Origin: Citrobacter rodentium NBRC 105723 = DSM 16636
GTDB lineage: Bacteria > Pseudomonadota > Gammaproteobacteria > Enterobacterales > Enterobacteriaceae
Direction of reading: 5' to 3'
Assembly (NCBI RefSeq): GCF_021278985.1
Contig: NZ_CP082833.1
Span: 1,612,001-1,676,000, forward strand
DNA length: 64,000 bases
In this document: positions 43,608 to 58,440 of the stretch, piece by piece
How the letters are laid out: the number at the start of each line of letters is the position of its first letter
Position numbering within the stretch: position 1 is the stretch's first letter
Notes under the pieces: generated by a model
What the model was told of the DNA's origin: nothing
The model's input: only the letters and a program-made list of their open reading frames with translations
Databases searched by the model: none
Program-made: the position numbers and the translations under genes

Positions 43608-44312
43608 GTGGCTGTGAACAGTTTTAACGAAGGGGCGGTTTCGCCCCTTTTGTCTGTCTGGCGTCGTGCGCTGACGCTGGCGGGCGCGCTGTTGCTGACA
43701 GCCTGTAGCCATAACGCTTCTCTGCCGCCTTTTACCGCCAGCGGCTTCGCTGACGACCAGGGCGCAGTGCGCATCTGGCGTAAAGACGACGCGGATGGCG
43801 TGCACTTACTTTCGGTGTTCAGCCCGTGGCGTAACGACGGCAACACCACAACCAGCGAATATCGCTGGCAGGGCGAAACGTTCTCTCTGATTGAACTCAA
43901 TATTTATAGCAAGCCGCCGGAGCATATCCGCGTGCGGTTTGACGATCGTGGCGAACTGAGCTTTATGCAGCGCGAAGTCGAAGGCCATAAGCAGCAGCTT
44001 TCAAACGATCAAATCGCCTTATACCGCTATCGCGCCGAACAAATCCGCCAGACCAGCGACGCGCTGCGCCTGGGACGCGTGGTGCTGCGACAGGGGCGCT
44101 GGCACGGCGCCGAAGGCACGATAACCACCTGCGAAGGTGAAACGTTGAAGCCTGATTTAGACGCGTGGGCGATGAACCACATCGCGCGCCGCCAGCGCCA
44201 TTCGTCAATGGACGTGAGCGTGGCGTGGCTGGAAGCGCCCGAAGGCTCACAGCTGTTGCTGGTGGCGAATTCCGATTTCTGCCGCTGGCAGCCGACGGAG
44301 AAAACGTTTTAA
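43608..44312 (+). CDS. yjaH: Predicted lipoprotein YjaH (DUF1481)
   Basis: A 234-residue protein of the DUF1481 family with unknown role. A hydrophobic signal WRRALTLAGALLLTAC ends in a lipobox LTAC, so export and lipid attachment at that Cys is likely. The GTG start at 43608 lies only 6 bp after hupA, and the hupA terminator hairpin (43630-43651) falls inside the first codons. A TTG at 43650 (LSVWRRALTL) is a possible shorter start that would give a more normal signal peptide. Start choice is uncertain. Confidence 0.85.
   Translation: MAVNSFNEGAVSPLLSVWRRALTLAGALLLTACSHNASLPPFTASGFADDQGAVRIWRKDDADGVHLLSVFSPWRNDGNTTTSEYRWQGETFSLIELNIYSKPPEHIRVRFDDRGELSFMQREVEGHKQQLSNDQIALYRYRAEQIRQTSDALRLGRVVLRQGRWHGAEGTITTCEGETLKPDLDAWAMNHIARRQRHSSMDVSVAWLEAPEGSQLLLVANSDFCRWQPTEKTF
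43629..43653 (+). terminator. hupA terminator inside the yjaH 5' end
   Basis: GAAGGGGCG-GTTT-CGCCCCTTTTG: a 7-bp GC stem with a short T tail, 28 bp after the hupA stop. Confidence 0.85.
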
Positions 44313-44328
44313 CGTCGGCTGGATAGAT

Positions 44329-44394
44329 CTGTAGGCCGGATAAGGTAACGCTACTGTCTCCAGGACTGATAAGCGTAGCGCCATCAGGCGACGT
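44329..44394. repeat. REP pair between yjaH and zraP
   Basis: Two REP-type units (taggccggataaggtaacg and tgataagcgtagcgccatcaggc) occupy the gap between convergent yjaH and zraP. Confidence 0.8.
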
Positions 44395-44396
44395 TG

Positions 44397-44834
44397 CTAC
44401 CAGTGTCCCATTCCCCGATGACCGCCACGCCCGCCGCAGCCGCCGTAACCCATGTCTGTGCCGCGCGTTATGCCCGCCTGCGCCATCGCCACATCACGTT
44501 TTACCCGTAGCTCATCCAGCGACTGGTTTAACGACGCCATCTCTTTCGCTACCGCGTTGATTTTCGCGCTGTCCGGGGCGTTGGTTGAGAGCAGGGCGTT
44601 ATACTCGTAGCGTTTGGACATCAGCTGCTGGCGCAGGGCGCTGGTCTGGTTGTAGTAATCATCATGGATTTTCTGCATCGCCGTCTGCTGTTCGGCGGTA
44701 AGCGGGCTGGCGTAGTGCGGCCCCATACCGTCGCCATTGCCCCAGTGATGACGCGCCAGCGCCGGGCTGGCGGCGAATGCCATCAGAGAGAACGCTATCA
44801 GCGTCAGGCCAGCTTTATTGTTCCGTTTCATCAT
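44397..44834 (-). CDS. zraP: Periplasmic zinc-binding repressor/chaperone ZraP
   Basis: Accessory periplasmic protein of the ZraSR zinc/envelope-stress system, related to CpxP-family proteins. 145 residues. A signal peptide (KAGLTLIAFSLMAFAASPALA) precedes a His-rich mature start RHHWGNGDG. The C-terminal tail GGCGGRGGHRGMGHW offers Cys/His zinc ligands. It has an upstream minus-strand sigma54 promoter and is divergent from zraSR. Confidence 0.95.
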   Translation of the reverse strand: MMKRNNKAGLTLIAFSLMAFAASPALARHHWGNGDGMGPHYASPLTAEQQTAMQKIHDDYYNQTSALRQQLMSKRYEYNALLSTNAPDSAKINAVAKEMASLNQSLDELRVKRDVAMAQAGITRGTDMGYGGCGGRGGHRGMGHW

Positions 44835-44867
44835 TTATCCTCCTGTAGGTGGTTTCGCTTTCGGTAT

Positions 44868-44883
44868 TGCATCTTCCGTGCCA
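44868..44883 (-). promoter_or_regulatory. Sigma54 promoter of zraP
   Basis: The minus strand reads TGGCACGGAAGATGCA, a close match to the TGGCACG-N4-TTGCA -24/-12 consensus, about 35 bp upstream of the ATG. Confidence 0.85.
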
Positions 44884-44935
44884 GACACCGGCACCGCGTG
44901 TAGCGCGGGTCAGGGGAGGGAGGCTCCGACAAAAG

Positions 44936-44983
44936 CGAGTAAAAATGACCCGCCGGATGAACGCGGCGAGTCATTTTTACTCG
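44936..44983. promoter_or_regulatory. Long palindrome, likely ZraR enhancer site
   Basis: Arms CGAGTAAAAATGACCCGCC (44936-44954) and GGCGAGTCATTTTTACTCG (44965-44983) are complementary at 18 of 19 positions around a 10-bp spacer. The site lies between the divergent zraP and zraS sigma54 promoters, about 50-60 bp from each, where a bEBP activator should bind. The assignment to ZraR is inference supported by the E. coli arrangement. Confidence 0.85.
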
Positions 44984-45032
44984 TCCGGCGTCGCGGTTTG
45001 CGTGGCAGGACAGGGTTAACGGCAGCAAAAAG

Positions 45033-45048
45033 TGGCATGATTCCTGCT
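45033..45048 (+). promoter_or_regulatory. Sigma54 promoter of zraSR
   Basis: TGGCATGATTCCTGCT has the GG and GC doublets of a -24/-12 element with proper spacing. It is about 42 bp upstream of the zraS ATG. Confidence 0.8.
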
Positions 45049-45089
45049 GCAAAGGCGTACACAAAGTAAGGGGAAAGGCGAAGGAGAGT

Positions 45090-46489
45090 ATGCGACACCA
45101 TAAGGATACCGTTGCGAAATGGCTCAGTGGCATCTTGCCTGCCGCCATGCTGATGCTGGTCGGGCTGTTTGCTGTGGTGGTGATCCGCGATTATGGCCGG
45201 GAAAGCGATGCCGCGCGCCAGACCCTGGTGGAAAAGGGCGACGTGCTGATACGCGCGCTGGAATCCGGCTCGCGCGTCGGGATGGGAATGCGCATGCATC
45301 ATCGCCAACAGCAAACGCTGCTGGAAGAGATGGCGGGACAGCCTGGCGTGCTATGGTTTGCGGTGACGGATGTGCAGGGGACTATCCTGATGCACAGCGA
45401 TCCTGCGCAGGCGGGACGGAAACTCTATGCGGCAGATGAGATGCAACGACTGCGTCCCGGCGAGGAAATGCGCTGGCGTCCTGCGGAAGCGATGGATGAG
45501 CGCGGGCAGGATGTTCCGGCGCTGGAAATTTACCGCCAGTTCCAGCCGCTGCATGCGTCAGGCAGGCACGGTATGGGAGTGATGCCGCGTTGTGAGAGTG
45601 ACGATGCAAACACGCCTTCCACGCAGCGAATCATTTTTATCGCCTTTGATGCCAGCGAGTTAGCCACTACCCAGGCGCGTGAATGGCGCAATATGCTGAT
45701 TATGCTGTTCGCCTTAACCGCGGTCCTGCTGGCGACGCTGATGACCTTTTTCTGGTACCGGCGGTATCTGCGTTCGCGTCAATTACTGCAGGACGAAATG
45801 AATCGTAAAGAGAAGCTGGTGGCGCTGGGTCATCTGGCGGCGGGCGTGGCGCATGAGATCCGCAACCCGCTTTCATCGATTAAAGGGCTGGCGCGCTATT
45901 TCGCCGAGCGCGCCCCGGCGGAGGGGGAAGCGCACCAGCTGGCGCAGGTGATGGCGAAAGAGGCCGATCGACTCAACCGGGTGGTCAGCGAACTGCTTGA
46001 GCTGGTAAAACCGGCGCGCTTATCGCTCCAGCCGGTAGATCTCAACGCGCTGATCGCCCACTCTTTACAGCTGGTGAGCCAGGACGCCCGTCAGCGAGAA
46101 ATTGAGCTGAAGTTTACCCCCAGCGCGGGTTTGCCGCTGATCCAGGCCGATCCGGACCGGCTGACGCAGGTATTGCTGAATCTCTATCTGAATGCGATTC
46201 ATGCTATCGACAGCCAGGGGACGATTAGCGTTACGGCAAGCGCCAGCGGCGATAATCGCGTTAAGATCGTCGTTGCAGACAGCGGGAAGGGGATAGCGGC
46301 GGAACAGCTGGAGGCGATTTTTACCCCCTATTTTACCACCAAAGCCGAGGGAACCGGACTGGGACTGGCGGTGGTGCACAATATTGTTGAACAGCATGGC
46401 GGGACGATTCAGGCGGACAGTCCGGCAGGCCGGGGCGCGGTTTTCACCCTCTGGCTGCCGGTGAACGCAAAACAGAAGGATTCACAAGG

Positions 46490-46493
<4 letters not shown>
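45090..46493 (+). CDS. zraS: Sensor histidine kinase ZraS
   Basis: Membrane sensor that responds to zinc or lead and envelope stress and phosphorylates ZraR. 467 residues: first membrane helix near 13-33, periplasmic sensor to about 200, second helix LIMLFALTAVLLATLMTFFW (203-222). The HisKA motif GVAHEIRNPLSS holds His255. The ATPase N-box is LNLYLNAIHAI and the G-boxes are DSGKGIA and GTGLGLAVV. The 3' end overlaps the zraR GTG by four bases. Confidence 0.96.
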
Positions 46494-47811
<1,318 letters not shown>

Positions 47812-47815
<4 letters not shown>

Positions 47816-49101
47816 TTTTGCTCGCGTTCAATGGCGCGCCAGCCGATGTCTTTACGGCAGAAGCAGTCGTCCCAGTGGATATCGGCCATTAATGCGTAAG
47901 CGCGCTTTTGCGCCTCGGCCACGCTGTTCCCCAGCGCGGTGACGCACAGTACGCGGCCACCGCTGGTGATAACCTGCTCGTCATCAGCCAGTTTTGTCCC
48001 GGCGTGGAAGACTTTACCGTCCGCCACCTCTTCCAGCGGCAGGCCGTGGATCGCATCGCCCGTGCGGTAGTCGCCCGGATAACCGCCCGCCGCCATCACC
48101 ACGCCCAGCGAGGCGCGCTCGTCCCATTCGGATTTTTGCGTGTCCAGCTTGCCTTCGCAGGCGGCCAGGCACAGCTCAACCAGATCGGACTTCATGCGCA
48201 GCATGATGGGCTGGGTTTCCGGATCGCCAAAGCGGCAGTTGAATTCGATCACCTTCGGATTGCCCTGCTTGTCGATCATCAGACCCGCATACAGGAAGCC
48301 GGTGTAGGTGTTGCCTTCCGCCGCCATGCCTTTTACGGTTGGCCAGATAATGCGTTCCATCGTCCGCTGATGCACCTCGTCGGTGACGACCGGCGCAGGC
48401 GAGTAGGCGCCCATCCCGCCGGTGTTCAGACCGGTATCGCCATCGCCCACGCGCTTGTGGTCCTGGCTGGTCGCCATTGGCAGCACATGCTCGCCGTCAA
48501 CCATCACGATGAAACTGGCCTCCTCCCCGTCGAGGAACTCTTCGATCACAATGCGGTGGCCCGCGTCGCCAAAGGCATTGCCTGCCAGCATATCGTGAAC
48601 CGCGGCTTCGGCCTCGCTCAGCGTCATCGCCACAATCACGCCCTTACCGGCGGCCAGACCATCGGCTTTGATGACGATCGGCGCGCCTTTTTCCCGCAGA
48701 TAGGCCAGCGCAGGCTCGATTTCGGTGAAGTTCTGGTATTCGGCGGTCGGGATCTGGTGGCGCGCAAGGAAATCCTTGGTGAAGGCTTTGGAGCCTTCCA
48801 GCTGCGCTGCGCCCTGGGTTGGGCCGAAGATTTTCAGCCCAGCGGCGCGGAAAGTATCCACCACGCCGGTCACCAGCGGCGCTTCCGGTCCGACGATAGT
48901 CAGGTCGATCTTCTCGCGTTGGGCAAAATTCAGCAGCGCCGGAATGTCGGTGGCGCTGATTGCCACGTTTTGCAGGCCAGGTTCCAGCGCCGTGCCGGCG
49001 TTGCCTGGCGCGACAAAAACGGTTTCGACTTTCGGCGACCGGGCCGCTTTCCACGCCAGCGCGTGCTCGCGCCCGCCGTTGCCAATCACTAATACTTTCA
49101 T
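47812..49101 (-). CDS. purD: Phosphoribosylamine-glycine ligase
   Basis: ATP-grasp enzyme of purine synthesis that makes glycinamide ribonucleotide. ATG 49101 (MKVLVIGNGGREHALAW) gives the 429 residues of E. coli; the earlier ATG adds four. The ATP-grasp core includes VIKADGLAAGKGVIVA, and the metal site EFNCRFGDPETQ is present. It is the second gene of purHD, 11 bp behind purH, and converges on zraR. Confidence 0.97.
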
Positions 49102-49112
49102 CTCTCGCTCCA

Positions 49113-50702
49113 TTAATGGCGGAAGTGGCGCATGTCGGTGAAGATCATGGCGATACCGTGCTCGTCGGCGGCGGCAATGACTTCATCGTCGCGGATAGAA
49201 CCGCCAGGCTGGATCACGCAGCTCACGCCTACGGCGGCAGCGGCATCGATACCGTCGCGGAACGGGAAGAAGGCGTCGGAGGCCATCGCGGAGCCTTTGA
49301 CTTCCAGACCTTCATCACCGGCCTTAATCCCGGCGATTTTCGCCGAATAGACGCGGCTCATCTGGCCTGCGCCAATGCCGATAGTCATATTCTCTTTCGC
49401 ATAAACAATGGCGTTGGACTTCACGAATTTCGCCACCTTCCAGCAGAACAGCGCGTCACGCAGCTCCTGTTCCGTCGGCTGGCGCTTGCTGACGACGCGC
49501 AGCTCACCGTCAGTCACCATGCCCAGATCGCGATCCTGAACCAGCAGGCCGCCGTTCACGCGTTTGAAATCCAGACCCGGCACGCGCTCAGCCCACTGGC
49601 CGCAGACCAGTACGCGAACGTTCTGCTTGGCGGCAGTGATTTTCAAGGCTTCTTCCGTGGCGGACGGGGCGATGATTACCTCCACAAACTGGCGGGAGAT
49701 AATCGCCTGCGCCGTTTCGGCATCCAGCTCGCGGTTGAAGGCGATAATGCCGCCGAAGGCGGAGGTCGGGTCGGTTTTATACGCACGGTCGTAGGCGTCG
49801 AGAATCGTGGCGCTGATCGCCACGCCGCATGGGTTGGCGTGCTTCACGATAACGCAGGCCGGTTCGCTGAACTCTTTTACGCACTCCAGCGCGGCATCGG
49901 TATCGGCAATATTGTTATAAGAAAGCGCTTTGCCCTGCACTTGCTGTGCGGTGGCGACGGACGCTTCTTTTACCTCTTCTTCTATATAGAAGGCGGCCTG
50001 CTGGTGGCTGTTCTCGCCGTAGCGCATATCCTGTTTCTTAATGAAGTTCAGGTTCAGCGTGCGCGGGAAGCGGCCGGAGGCTTCTTTGCTTTCGCCGTGG
50101 TAGGCCGGAACCATGCTGCCGAAATAGTTGGCGATCATGCTGTCATAGGCGGCGGTGTGCTCGAAGGCTTTGATGGCGAGATCGAAACGGGTGGCGAGGG
50201 TCAGGGAGCCTTCGTTAGCGTCCATCTCTTTAATGATGGCCTCGTAGTCGCCGCTCTTAACGACGATGGCGACATCTTTATGGTTCTTGGCTGCGGAACG
50301 CACCATCGTCGGGCCGCCGATATCAATGTTTTCTACCGCATCTTCCAGCGAGCAGCCTTCACGGGCAACGGTCTGCGCGAACGGATACAGATTCACGACA
50401 ACCATATCGATAGGCGCGATGCCGTGCTGTTCCATAATGCCATCATCCTGCCCGCGGCGACCGAGGATCCCGCCGTGAACTTTCGGATGCAGGGTCTTCA
50501 CGCGTCCATCCATCATTTCCGGGAAACCGGTGTAATCGGAAACTTCAGTCACCGGCAGGCCTTTATCTGCTAACAGACGGGCAGTGCCCCCTGTCGACAG
50601 CAGCTCCACACCACGTACGGAAAGTGCCTGGGCGAATTCGACGATACCGGCCTTGTCAGAAACACTGAGCAGAGCGCGGCGGACTGGACGACGTTGTTGC
50701 AT
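49113..50702 (-). CDS. purH: Bifunctional AICAR transformylase / IMP cyclohydrolase
   Basis: Carries out the last two steps of IMP synthesis. 529 residues as in E. coli. The N-terminal cyclohydrolase domain has ALLSVSDKAGIVEFA and STGGTARLL. The C-terminal transformylase domain holds the catalytic region IVKHANPCGVA and ends FTDMRHFRH. It heads purHD and has a PurR box about 110 bp upstream. Confidence 0.98.
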   Translation of the reverse strand: MQQRRPVRRALLSVSDKAGIVEFAQALSVRGVELLSTGGTARLLADKGLPVTEVSDYTGFPEMMDGRVKTLHPKVHGGILGRRGQDDGIMEQHGIAPIDMVVVNLYPFAQTVAREGCSLEDAVENIDIGGPTMVRSAAKNHKDVAIVVKSGDYEAIIKEMDANEGSLTLATRFDLAIKAFEHTAAYDSMIANYFGSMVPAYHGESKEASGRFPRTLNLNFIKKQDMRYGENSHQQAAFYIEEEVKEASVATAQQVQGKALSYNNIADTDAALECVKEFSEPACVIVKHANPCGVAISATILDAYDRAYKTDPTSAFGGIIAFNRELDAETAQAIISRQFVEVIIAPSATEEALKITAAKQNVRVLVCGQWAERVPGLDFKRVNGGLLVQDRDLGMVTDGELRVVSKRQPTEQELRDALFCWKVAKFVKSNAIVYAKENMTIGIGAGQMSRVYSAKIAGIKAGDEGLEVKGSAMASDAFFPFRDGIDAAAAVGVSCVIQPGGSIRDDEVIAAADEHGIAMIFTDMRHFRH

Positions 50703-50808
50703 GGTAAATCCCCTGGATTTGACTATTACAGAGAGCGTTAGCTGAATCTTTCGCGAAAAACTTAGCTAACGCCCCTTACGGGGCATCTTCATTTTGCCGG
50801 GCATTGTA

Positions 50809-50824
50809 ACGAAAACGTTTGCGC
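50809..50824 (-). promoter_or_regulatory. PurR box of purHD
   Basis: The minus strand reads GCGCAAACGTTTTCGT, matching the PurR consensus ACGCAAACGTTTTCGT at 15 of 16 positions. It is 107 bp upstream of the purH ATG. A GCCCC-GTAA-GGGGC hairpin lies in the leader between them (50771-50784). The stretch 50825-50975 holds nothing else I recognise. Confidence 0.93.
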
Positions 50825-50989
50825 AACGCTCGCGAATTTTTCGCTCGCCTGTTTAAGGGGCGTTTTTCTCTTTTCACGATCCGCTACGGGCCAGAAAGAT
50901 CCGGCTGTTGATCCCTGTTTCTGTGGATAAGCTTGTGAGTAAACAGGTATAAGGCGGGGTTTTGCTGGGGAATGCAGCAGTCAGTCATT

Positions 50990-51044
50990 TTTCTGCAATT
51001 TTTCTATTGCGGATGCTCGGGAACTCCCTATAATGCGCCTCCAT
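50990..51044 (+). promoter_or_regulatory. Second rRNA operon promoter P1
   Basis: TTGCGG (51007-51012) and TATAAT (51029-51034) with 16 bp spacing, followed by GCGCCTCC. The A/T-rich upstream stretch TTTTTCTGCAATTTTTC can serve as UP element. The region resembles E. coli rrnE P1 rather than the first operon's P1. Confidence 0.92.
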
Positions 51045-51116
51045 CGACACGGCGGATGTGAATCACTTCACAGAAAAACGCCGGTGGCGGTGAAGAGAAA
51101 AATCCTGAAATCAGGG

Positions 51117-51150
51117 TTGACTCTGAAAGAGGAAAGCGTAATATACGCCA
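51117..51150 (+). promoter_or_regulatory. Second rRNA operon promoter P2
   Basis: TTGACT (51117-51122) and TAATAT (51139-51144) with 16 bp spacing, 110 bp downstream of P1. Confidence 0.88.
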
Positions 51151-51326
51151 CCTCGCAACGGCGAGCTGAAAGCCGCGTTGCAACTGCTCTTTAACAATTT
51201 ATCAGACAATCTGTGTGGGCACTCAAAGTGACATGGATTCTTGACGTCCCCGGACGAAAAATGAATACCAAGTCTCTGAGTGAACACGTAATTCATTACG
51301 AAGTTTAATTCACGAGCATCAAACTT
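51151..51326 (+). promoter_or_regulatory. rRNA leader with boxA and 16S processing stem, second operon
   Basis: BoxA TGCTCTTTAACA at 51185-51196, then the 18-nt processing arm ATCAGACAATCTGTGTGG (51201-51218), complementary to 52895-52912. From boxA onward it is nearly identical to the first operon's leader, while the promoter regions upstream differ. Confidence 0.9.
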
Positions 51327-52868
<1,542 letters not shown>

Positions 52869-53039
52869 CCTTAAAGAACCTGCCTTTGTAGTGTCCACAC
52901 AGATTGTCTGATGAAAGTAAAGAAGCAAGGCGTTTACGCGTTGGGAGTGAGGCTGAATGAAATAAGGCCGCTCGCTTTCTATTAATGAAAGCTCACCCTA
53001 CACGAAAATATCACGCAGCGCGTGATAAGCAATTTTCGT

Positions 53040-53115
53040 GTCCCCTTCGTCTAGAGGCCTAGGACACCGCCCTTTCACGGCGGTAACAGGGGTTCGAATC
53101 CCCTAGGGGACGCCA
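53040..53115 (+). tRNA. gltV: tRNA-Glu (TTC)
   Basis: A 76-nt cloverleaf in the 16S-23S spacer: acceptor GTCCCCT/AGGGGAC, anticodon loop CTTTCAC (TTC), T-loop GGTTCGAATCC and GCCA end. The gene symbol is by position and uncertain. The spacer differs in type from the Ile/Ala spacer of the first operon. Confidence 0.97.
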
Positions 53116-53297
53116 CTTGCAGGCCAATGTGTGAAAGGCGTTGCCATCCGTATCTCAAAACTCATCTTCGGGTGATGTTTGAGATATTTGCTCTTTAAAA
53201 ATCTGGATCAAGCTGAAAATTGAAACACAGAACAACGCAAGTTGTTCGTGAGTCTCTCAATTTCGCAATCCTGAAGTGAAACATCTTCGGGTTGTGA

Positions 53298-56202
<2,905 letters not shown>

Positions 56203-56295
56203 ACAACGCCGAAGATGTTTTGGCGGTTGAGAGAAGATTTTCAGCATTGATACAGATTACAGTCTGCCGCCTGCCGGCGTCAGACAGACAGAATC

Positions 56296-56415
56296 TGCCT
56301 GGCGGCCGTAGCGCGGTGGTCCCACCTGACCCCATGCCGAACTCAGAAGTGAAACGCCGTAGCGCCGATGGTAGTGTGGGGTCTCCCTATGCGAGAGTAG
56401 GGAACTGCCAGGCAT
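56296..56415 (+). rRNA. rrfE: 5S ribosomal RNA, second copy
   Basis: 120 nt, TGCCTGGCGGCCGTAGCGCG to CTGCCAGGCAT. One unusual base is CTCCCTATGCG where the first copy has CTCCCCATGCG. The preceding 93-nt spacer contains a small inverted repeat (GTCTGCCGCC...CAGAC type) but no ERIC-like unit. Confidence 0.97.
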
Positions 56416-56426
56416 TAATTAAGGTG

Positions 56427-56457
56427 AAGAGCCCATCCTGACGGATGGGCTTTTTGC
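56427..56457 (+). terminator. rRNA operon terminator T1, second copy
   Basis: GCCCATC-CTGAC-GGATGGGC followed by TTTTT, the same as in the first operon. Confidence 0.95.
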
Positions 56458-56655
56458 GTTTTTGCCGCTGGCCTGACAGGCGCAGCGCCATCAGGCACGC
56501 CCACGTCATGATGCCGGATGGCGGCTTCGCCTTATCCGGCCTACGATGCACCACATTCAACAACGGACCGTGTTGTAGGCCTGATAAGCGTAGCGCCATC
56601 AGGCACGTCCACGTCATGATGCCAGTTGGCGGCTCCGCCTTATCCGGCCTACGGA
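56458..56655. repeat. REP/BIME cluster downstream of second rRNA operon
   Basis: Four REP palindromes in the same order and with the same linkers (gatgcaccacattcaacaac, ggaccgtgttg) as after the first rRNA operon at 15420-15640. It is shorter by one small insertion (cagagtccggcctgc in the first copy) and ends within the yjaB 3' region. Confidence 0.88.
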
Positions 56656-57086
56656 TGTGCTAAATTCAACAATGGATAGGGCTTTCCCAGGTCGTCCACT
56701 TCCGAACGTCCTGTTACTTTAAATCCCATTTTCTTATAAAATCCTACTGCCTGTTGGTTCTGCTCGTTTACGTTAGTTGTGAGTTCGGGTGCCAGCGACA
56801 GCGCGTGCTCAATCAATAACTTTCCCACACCACAGCCGCGAACATCCGGATCAACAAACAGTGCATCCAGATGCTCGCCGGTCAGCAGCATAAAGGCGAC
56901 TGGCTCATCCTGTTCATCAACGGCCACCCATAACGGCGCCTCCGGTAAAAACGATCTCACCAGTTCTTCAAGCTCCGCACGATACTCTTTTGACAAAAAA
57001 TCATGCGTGGCATCGACCGAGCGACACCAGATGTTGACCAGCTTTTCCCCTTCATCACGTTGTGAACGGCGAATGCTAATAACCAT
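56649..57086 (-). CDS. yjaB: GNAT-family N-acetyltransferase YjaB
   Basis: A 145-residue GNAT acetyltransferase close to E. coli YjaB (147). The acetyl-CoA motif A reads VDPDVRGCGVGKLLIEHAL (about residues 77-95), and the later NVNEQNQQAVGFYKKMGF is motif B. The natural substrate is not known to me. The C-terminus (LLNLAHP) runs into the REP cluster and differs from E. coli. It is divergent from metA. Confidence 0.93.
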   Translation of the reverse strand: MVISIRRSQRDEGEKLVNIWCRSVDATHDFLSKEYRAELEELVRSFLPEAPLWVAVDEQDEPVAFMLLTGEHLDALFVDPDVRGCGVGKLLIEHALSLAPELTTNVNEQNQQAVGFYKKMGFKVTGRSEVDDLGKPYPLLNLAHP

Positions 57087-57191
57087 ACTTTCTCCTTTTC
57101 GTTATCTTTATAGTCTAACGCACTTGCCGTCTTGAAACTTTCTCACCTTCCACATGCAGACTCGACATTCAGCGGAATTCCCGGTATCTTC

Positions 57192-57223
57192 AGCTATCTG
57201 GATGTCTAAACGTATAAACGTGT
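57192..57223 (+). promoter_or_regulatory. MetJ operator (met boxes) of metA
   Basis: Four consecutive 8-mers AGCTATCT, GGATGTCT, AAACGTAT and AAACGTGT approximate the met box AGACGTCT. They lie 20-50 bp before the metA ATG. The arrangement matches the E. coli metA control region, where MetJ with S-adenosylmethionine represses. Confidence 0.85.
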
Positions 57224-57242
57224 GTAGTGAGGTTATCAGGTT

Positions 57243-58172
57243 ATGCCGATTCGCGTACAGGACGAGCTGCCCGCCGTCAATTTCTTGCGTGAGGAAAACG
57301 TCTTTGTGATGACGTCGTCCCGCGCGTCAGGCCAGGAAATTCGTCCGCTGAAGGTGCTTATCCTCAACCTGATGCCGAAGAAAATCGAGACGGAAAATCA
57401 GTTTTTACGCCTGCTCTCTAACTCACCCTTGCAGGTTGATATACAGCTGCTGCGGATCGATGCCCGTGAATCGCGTAACACGCCGGCAGAGCATCTGAAT
57501 AACTTTTACTGTAACTTTGAAGATATCTGCGATCAGAACTTTGATGGCCTGATTGTCACCGGCGCGCCGCTGGGACTGGTAGAGTTTAATGATGTCGCTT
57601 ACTGGCCGCAGATCAAGCAGGTGCTCGAGTGGGCGAAAGATCACGTGACCTCAACGCTGTTCGTCTGTTGGGCGGTACAGGCCGCGCTCAACATCCTCTA
57701 CGGCATTCCCAAGCAAACCCGTTCCGATAAACTTTCCGGCGTCTATGAACATCACATCCTCCATCCTCATGCCCTGCTGACCCGCGGATTTGATGATTCA
57801 TTCCTTGCGCCGCACTCGCGCTACGCTGACTTCCCGGCGGCGTTAATCCGTGACTACACCGATCTTGAGATCCTCGCGGAAACTGCAGACGGCGACGCCT
57901 ACCTGTTTGCCAGCAAAGATAAACGTATTGCCTTCGTTACCGGCCATCCGGAATATGACGCGCATACGCTTGCCAGCGAATATTTCCGCGATGTGGAAGC
58001 GGGTTTAAACCCGGTCGTGCCTTATAACTATTTCCCGCAAGACGATCCGCAGAATAAACCGCGCGCCACCTGGCGAAGCCACGGTAATTTACTGTTTACC
58101 AACTGGCTCAACTATTACGTTTACCAGATCACGCCATACGATCTGCGTCACATGAATCCCACGCTGGATTAA
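57243..58172 (+). CDS. metA: Homoserine O-succinyltransferase
   Basis: First committed enzyme of methionine synthesis; heat-labile and feedback-inhibited in E. coli. 309 residues. The catalytic Cys142 lies in LFVCWAVQAALN, and His and Glu of the active site are in FVTGHPEYD. The N-terminal MPIRVQDELPAVNFLREEN is standard. GAGGTTATCAGGTT precedes the start, and a terminator follows. Confidence 0.97.
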   Translation: MPIRVQDELPAVNFLREENVFVMTSSRASGQEIRPLKVLILNLMPKKIETENQFLRLLSNSPLQVDIQLLRIDARESRNTPAEHLNNFYCNFEDICDQNFDGLIVTGAPLGLVEFNDVAYWPQIKQVLEWAKDHVTSTLFVCWAVQAALNILYGIPKQTRSDKLSGVYEHHILHPHALLTRGFDDSFLAPHSRYADFPAALIRDYTDLEILAETADGDAYLFASKDKRIAFVTGHPEYDAHTLASEYFRDVEAGLNPVVPYNYFPQDDPQNKPRATWRSHGNLLFTNWLNYYVYQITPYDLRHMNPTLD

Positions 58173-58216
58173 TCTTCTGACGCTGACGATCCTAAAGCGT
58201 TTCAGCATGTTGAAAC

Positions 58217-58243
58217 AGGCACCTGCGGGTGCCTTTTTTATTT
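58217..58243 (+). terminator. metA terminator
   Basis: AGGCACC-TGC-GGGTGCCTTTTTT: a 6-7 bp GC stem and T run, 45 bp after the metA stop. Confidence 0.92.
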
Positions 58244-58309
58244 CCGAAATCCACTTCATGACGTAATAAAAATTTATCTTTAATGTTATCAAATAGTTAA
58301 ATGATAATT

Positions 58310-58365
58310 TAATTAAAAATGGAAATTGTTTTTGATTTTGCATTTTAAATGAGTAGTCTTAGTTG
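58310..58365 (+). promoter_or_regulatory. aceBAK promoter and IclR-binding region
   Basis: ATGGAAATTGTTTTTGATTT, then TGCATTTTAAATGAGTAGTC, is nearly identical to the E. coli aceB promoter, whose TGGAAAT-type element is the IclR box. A TTGCAT / TAGTCT pair can serve as -35/-10. The iclR gene itself ends the window. Confidence 0.85.
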
Positions 58366-58440
58366 TGCTGAACGAAAAGCGCACAACGATCCTTCGTTCG
58401 CATTGGGGATGTGATTTGATCAATGACGAGGAGCTACAGA

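Noticed and set aside
48960..50573. Long plus-strand frames opposite purD and purH (also 47908-49092)
   Set aside because: They are shadows of the certain minus-strand pur genes and have no recognisable domains.
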